This document shows, one piece after another, positions 61,305 through 64,000 of a stretch of DNA of 64,000 nucleotides (position 1 is its first letter; every line of letters begins with the position of its first letter). This stretch comes from JBGPGW01 sp046349515 (GTDB taxonomy: Bacteria; Pseudomonadota; Alphaproteobacteria; CADEGL01), in assembly GCA_046349515.1 (NCBI GenBank), contig JAXMCE010000007.1, forward strand, positions 62,001 through 126,000. Reading direction: 5' to 3'. Made by a program: the position numbers and the translations under genes. Under the pieces are notes generated by a model. It had not been told where the DNA came from and did not search any database. It was given only the letters and a program-made list of their open reading frames with translations.

Positions 61305-62597
61305 TCAGTCGACGATGAATTTGAGGATGAAGAGCCCGGTCAGGCACCACACCGCGAGCGAGGTGTCCTTGACCCGGCCCGAGAGGAGCTTGACGAACGC
61401 ATAGGTCACGAAGCCGAGGCCGATGCCCGTCGCGATCGAGAAGGTGAAGGGCATGGCGAGCGCCGTCACGACCGCGGGCGCGTACTCGGTCACGTCGTCC
61501 CAATCCACCTCGACCATGCCGCGCGCCATGATGCAGGCGACGAACAGGATCGCGGGCGCGGTCGCGTAGGAGGGGATCGAGGTCGCGATGGGCGCGAAGA
61601 CGAGGGCCAGGAGGAACAGCAGGCCCACGACGACGGCCGTCAAGCCGCTCCGCCCGCCGGCTTTCACGCCCGCGGCGCTCTCGATGTAGCACGTCGTGGA
61701 CGACGTCCCGAGGATCGTGCCGAGCACGGTCGCGCCACTGTCGCAGACGAGCGCCTGCTTGATGCGCGGCAGGCGCCCCTGGGCATCGAGGAGACCCGCG
61801 CGATGCGCGACGCCCACGAGCGTGCCCGCCGTGTCGAACATCTCGACCATGAGGAACGTGAAGACGATGACGACGAGGCCGACCTCCCAGGCATGGGAGA
61901 TGTCGAGCTGGAGGAAGGTGGGCGCCAGGCTCGGCGGGACGTCGACGACGCCCGAGGGCCACGGCGAGAGGCCGAGGATCATGCCCGCGATCGTCACCAA
62001 GAGAATGCCGATGATGATGGCGCCCGGCACTTTGCGGCTGTCGAGGGCGATCATGGCGAGGAAGCCGAGCGTCGCGAGCACCACCGGGCCGGTCGTGAGC
62101 GGCCCCACCGTCACGAAGGTCGCAGGGTTGGCCACGACGACACCGGCGCTCTTCAAGGCAATGAGGCCGAGGAAAAATCCGATGCCCGCCGAGATCGCCA
62201 TCTTTTGCGAGCGCGGGATGCTGTCGATGATCCAGCGCCGGATGGGCAGCACCGAGATGACGAGGAATACGACGCCGGAGAGGAACACCGCGCCCAAGGC
62301 GGTCTGCCAGCTGTAGCCGAGCTGGCCCACGACGACGAAGGCGAAATAGGCGTTCAAGCCCATGCCCGGCGCGAGCGCGATCGGATAGCGCGCATAGAGG
62401 CCCATCACGAGCGTCGAGATGGCGGCCGCAAGGCAGGTCGCGACGAACACCGCGTTCCGGTCCATCCCCGCCTTCGACAGGATGTCAGGGTTAACGAAGA
62501 TGATGTAGGCCATCGTCAAAAACGTCGTGATTCCCGCGAGAATCTCGGTCCGGAGGTCGGTCTTGAGTTCATCAAAATGAAAAAATTGGCCTAGCAC
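61305..62597 (-). CDS. NCS2 family permease, guanine/hypoxanthine type
   Basis: 430 residues, about fourteen membrane helices. Begins FHFDELKTDLRTEILAGITTFLTMAYIIFVNPDILSKAGM, shortened here in meaning: it matches the AzgA/PbuG (adenine, guanine, hypoxanthine) branch. Other markers: APGMGLNAYFAFVVV, STTCYIESAAGVKAGGRSG, GVAHRAGLLD. Proton-coupled purine uptake, by family. Confidence 0.92.
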   Translation of the reverse strand: MLGQFFHFDELKTDLRTEILAGITTFLTMAYIIFVNPDILSKAGMDRNAVFVATCLAAAISTLVMGLYARYPIALAPGMGLNAYFAFVVVGQLGYSWQTALGAVFLSGVVFLVISVLPIRRWIIDSIPRSQKMAISAGIGFFLGLIALKSAGVVVANPATFVTVGPLTTGPVVLATLGFLAMIALDSRKVPGAIIIGILLVTIAGMILGLSPWPSGVVDVPPSLAPTFLQLDISHAWEVGLVVIVFTFLMVEMFDTAGTLVGVAHRAGLLDAQGRLPRIKQALVCDSGATVLGTILGTSSTTCYIESAAGVKAGGRSGLTAVVVGLLFLLALVFAPIATSIPSYATAPAILFVACIMARGMVEVDWDDVTEYAPAVVTALAMPFTFSIATGIGLGFVTYAFVKLLSGRVKDTSLAVWCLTGLFILKFIVD

Positions 62598-62668
62598 GTT
62601 AACCTCCTAAGTGCCTGCGTCCGCGCGCGATTATCCATTTGTTAATGGCGCTTCGCTAGGCTCTTCCC

Positions 62669-62815
62669 ATGGAAACGATGCTGATGACCGCCACCCTTCT
62701 CCTCGCTGGCTTCGCTTTTATGGCGAACCGGCAGGGCATCCGTCTCGCGGCCGAGAGCCGCCGCGTTCGTCGACTGTACGAGCACCGCCCGGTTCTTTAC
62801 GGCCGCATCACGTAA
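62669..62815 (+). CDS. small membrane protein 1 of the RRLYE triplet
   Basis: 48 residues: METMLMTATLLLAGFAFMAN forms one transmembrane helix, followed by a basic, Arg-rich tail with RRVRRLYEHRPVLYG. A CTCTTCCC region precedes the ATG with only a poor ribosome site. I infer it is real because the next two genes encode proteins with the same helix, the same Arg-rich motif and a similar ending, in the same direction. Function unknown. The upstream leader (62598-62668), AT-rich around 62630, should hold the promoter. Confidence 0.65.
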   Translation: METMLMTATLLLAGFAFMANRQGIRLAAESRRVRRLYEHRPVLYGRIT

Positions 62816-62838
62816 CCCAGTTTCGCGAGCACCCGGAA

Positions 62839-62982
62839 ATGACCCAGATTTTCATCGCGTCCCTCGGTCTCCTCGCTGCGTTCGCGGTCATGGCGAACCA
62901 ATACGCCGTTCGTAGCGCGGCGCAGGCCCGCCGGATCCGCCGGCTCTACGAGGGCCGCTCGGCTTTCGGCGGCATCCGCTAG
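62839..62982 (+). CDS. small membrane protein 2 of the RRLYE triplet
   Basis: 47 residues, paralogous to protein 1: a single helix (IFIASLGLLAAFAVMANQYA), then RRIRRLYEGRSAFGGIR. Conserved positions with protein 1 include FAxMAN, xxRxAAxxRR, RRLYExR and the Gly-Ile-Arg-like end. The gene is 23 bases after gene 1. The tail is positively charged and so should lie in the cytoplasm. Confidence 0.7.
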   Translation: MTQIFIASLGLLAAFAVMANQYAVRSAAQARRIRRLYEGRSAFGGIR

Positions 62983-62994
62983 CGCGGACCGCGA

Positions 62995-63525
62995 ATGATC
63001 CAAATCGTCGCGACAGTGGCGATCCTTCTCGCGGCTCTCGTCGTCGCGATCGAAGAGCATGCCAGCCGTTACCTCCGCCAGCTGCGCCGCCTCCGCCGCC
63101 TTTACGAAGGTCGGCACATTCTGGGCGGCGGCCTCGTGGCCCTCGCGGCCTTGACGGCCCTTCCCCCTCACGCGGACGCCCAGCAGAAACTCAAGGTCAG
63201 CCGCGAGGCCTGCAATCAGGTGGTGAACTACACGCAGGCGCCCGGCGTCGCCTACCAGCCAGGCGTCGACGCCATGGGCCGCCCCGTCGCCTCCGCCGAT
63301 CTCGCGGGCGGCATCCAGGTTCAGCCGCGCACCGAATTCACGATCGATCTCACGGTCGATATGGGCAAGCGCTTCGGCGTGTCGCCCAAGGCGCTTTACC
63401 AGGCCCAGGCCAATGTCGGCCAGATCACCGTCCGCGGTAATCAGGCCTATTTCGACGGCCAGCCCTTGACCGACGAGGGCCAGGCGGCGCTCGCCCAGCT
63501 CTGCCAGCAGCAGTTCGGGCAGTAA
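62995..63525 (+). CDS. RRLYE-module protein fused to a periplasmic domain (3 of triplet)
   Basis: 176 residues. Residues 1-40 match the small proteins 1 and 2 (a helix, then RRLRRLYEGR). Next comes a second hydrophobic stretch ILGGGLVALAALTALPPHADA (44-62) that looks like a signal peptide or second helix, with ADA as possible cleavage site. The rest is a soluble periplasmic domain (KVSREACNQVV, FTIDLTVDMGKRFGV, VRGNQAYFDGQPL) of an alphaproteobacterial family without known function. The ATG at 62995 follows gene 2 by 12 bases. Probable in-frame fusion of a third copy to a secreted protein. Confidence 0.7.
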   Translation: MIQIVATVAILLAALVVAIEEHASRYLRQLRRLRRLYEGRHILGGGLVALAALTALPPHADAQQKLKVSREACNQVVNYTQAPGVAYQPGVDAMGRPVASADLAGGIQVQPRTEFTIDLTVDMGKRFGVSPKALYQAQANVGQITVRGNQAYFDGQPLTDEGQAALAQLCQQQFGQ

Positions 63526-63704
63526 GACTTCCCGGCCGGCCGCGTCGCCGCGTCTCAATCCTCTCGTCTTCGGTACTTTCGCGTCCGCCTCGCGGCATTG
63601 CCAGGTTCGCGGCGAATGCCTAAATTCACGCCCTCTTTTCGCGGGCGGCGAGGGGCGTATCGGGCCCCTGCCATGGCCGTGAGTTCTCCCCCTGGCGGAG
63701 CCCC

Positions 63705-64000
63705 ATGCGTCGATCGCAGTATTTTCTGCCCACGATCAAGGAAACGCCGAGCGAGGCGCAGATCGTCTCGCACCGTTTCATGCTGCGCGCGGGGCTTGTC
63801 CGCCAGGCCAGCGCCGGGATCTATTCCTGGCTGCCGCTCGGCTTCAGGGTCCTGAAGCGCATCGAGCAGATCGTCCGCGAGGAGCAAGACGGGACGGGCG
63901 CCCAGGAGGTCCTCATGCCGACCATCCAGTCGGCGGATCTCTGGAAGGAATCGGGGCGCTACGACGATTACGGCGCCGAGATGCTGCGCATCCGCGACCG
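63705..64000 (+). CDS. proS: prolyl-tRNA synthetase (3' truncated by window end)
   Basis: 98 residues visible from the ATG at 63705: MRRSQYFLPTIKETPSEAQI, RAGLVRQASAGIYSWLPLG and EVLMPTIQSADLWKESGRY are the start of class II ProRS. It charges tRNA-Pro. Typical downstream member of the mce-DUF1467 series, here displaced by tag, the exporter genes and the RRLYE triplet. Confidence 0.95.
   Translation, partial: MRRSQYFLPTIKETPSEAQIVSHRFMLRAGLVRQASAGIYSWLPLGFRVLKRIEQIVREEQDGTGAQEVLMPTIQSADLWKESGRYDDYGAEMLRIRD

Noticed and set aside
62630..62650. CtrA-like site (TTAT...GTTAA) before the RRLYE genes
   Set aside because: Half-site spacing does not fit TTAA-N7-TTAA; only a short CCATT/AATGG dyad is visible.

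Overview
The window is gene-dense, GC-rich DNA from an alphaproteobacterium. The evidence is a complete fourteen-gene nuo operon followed by birA-coaX-RNase J-mce-DUF1467 and then proS, a tig-clpP-clpX-lon-hup block with embedded tRNA genes, and a DUF2497/PopZ-like domain, a family typical of Alphaproteobacteria. I cannot fix the genus. No rRNA, CRISPR array, phage gene or transposase was seen; three tRNAs are present.

Positions 1-34600 are accessory, mostly catabolic. A leftward set (9421 to 727) runs acyl-CoA dehydrogenase, GntR regulator, DUF1028 protein and three tandem paralogous FMN/FAD/[4Fe-4S] oxidoreductases. It is preceded by a perfect 24-bp palindrome, and a truncated proC-like gene converges on it. 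After a TauE/SafE permease comes a second module: two LLM-class flavin oxidoreductases, an aldehyde dehydrogenase and a PucR-type regulator (leftward, with a 21-nt palindrome between regulator and ALDH), an Asp/Glu-racemase-superfamily protein with two 2-oxopent-4-enoate-hydratase-family paralogues (rightward), and two RidA-family genes (leftward). The family content resembles the lower part of the 2-aminomuconate/meta-cleavage route, but the ring-opening chemistry would be different. Then follow a lipoprotein, a secreted pentapeptide-repeat protein, a creatinase/ectoine-hydrolase-like M24 protein, a crotonase, an unusual EamA transporter with a PopZ-like C-terminal extension, a sunset-domain protein, an enolase-superfamily enzyme, a class IV aminotransferase, the NAD(P)HX repair enzyme coupled to malonyl-CoA decarboxylase, a SelA-like PLP enzyme and an E1-type 2-oxoacid dehydrogenase.

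Positions 34600-60700 are core: tRNA-Leu, trigger factor, ClpP, ClpX, Lon and HU (protein quality control and nucleoid), tRNA-Val, tRNA-Asp, the nuoA-N operon (respiratory complex I), then biotin ligase, type III pantothenate kinase, RNase J, methylmalonyl-CoA epimerase, DUF1467 and 3-methyladenine glycosylase I. Many of these genes overlap by start/stop codons.

Positions 60700-64000 hold a LysE exporter and an NCS2 purine permease (leftward), then three tandem genes for small membrane proteins that share an Arg-rich RRxRRLYExR signature. The third is fused to a periplasmic domain. The window ends inside proS.

The two observations I rate highest are the EamA transporter carrying what looks like a complete PopZ-type module (23357-24826) and the RRLYE small-protein triplet (62669-63525). 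The only gene-free stretch above 300 bases is 9422-9824.
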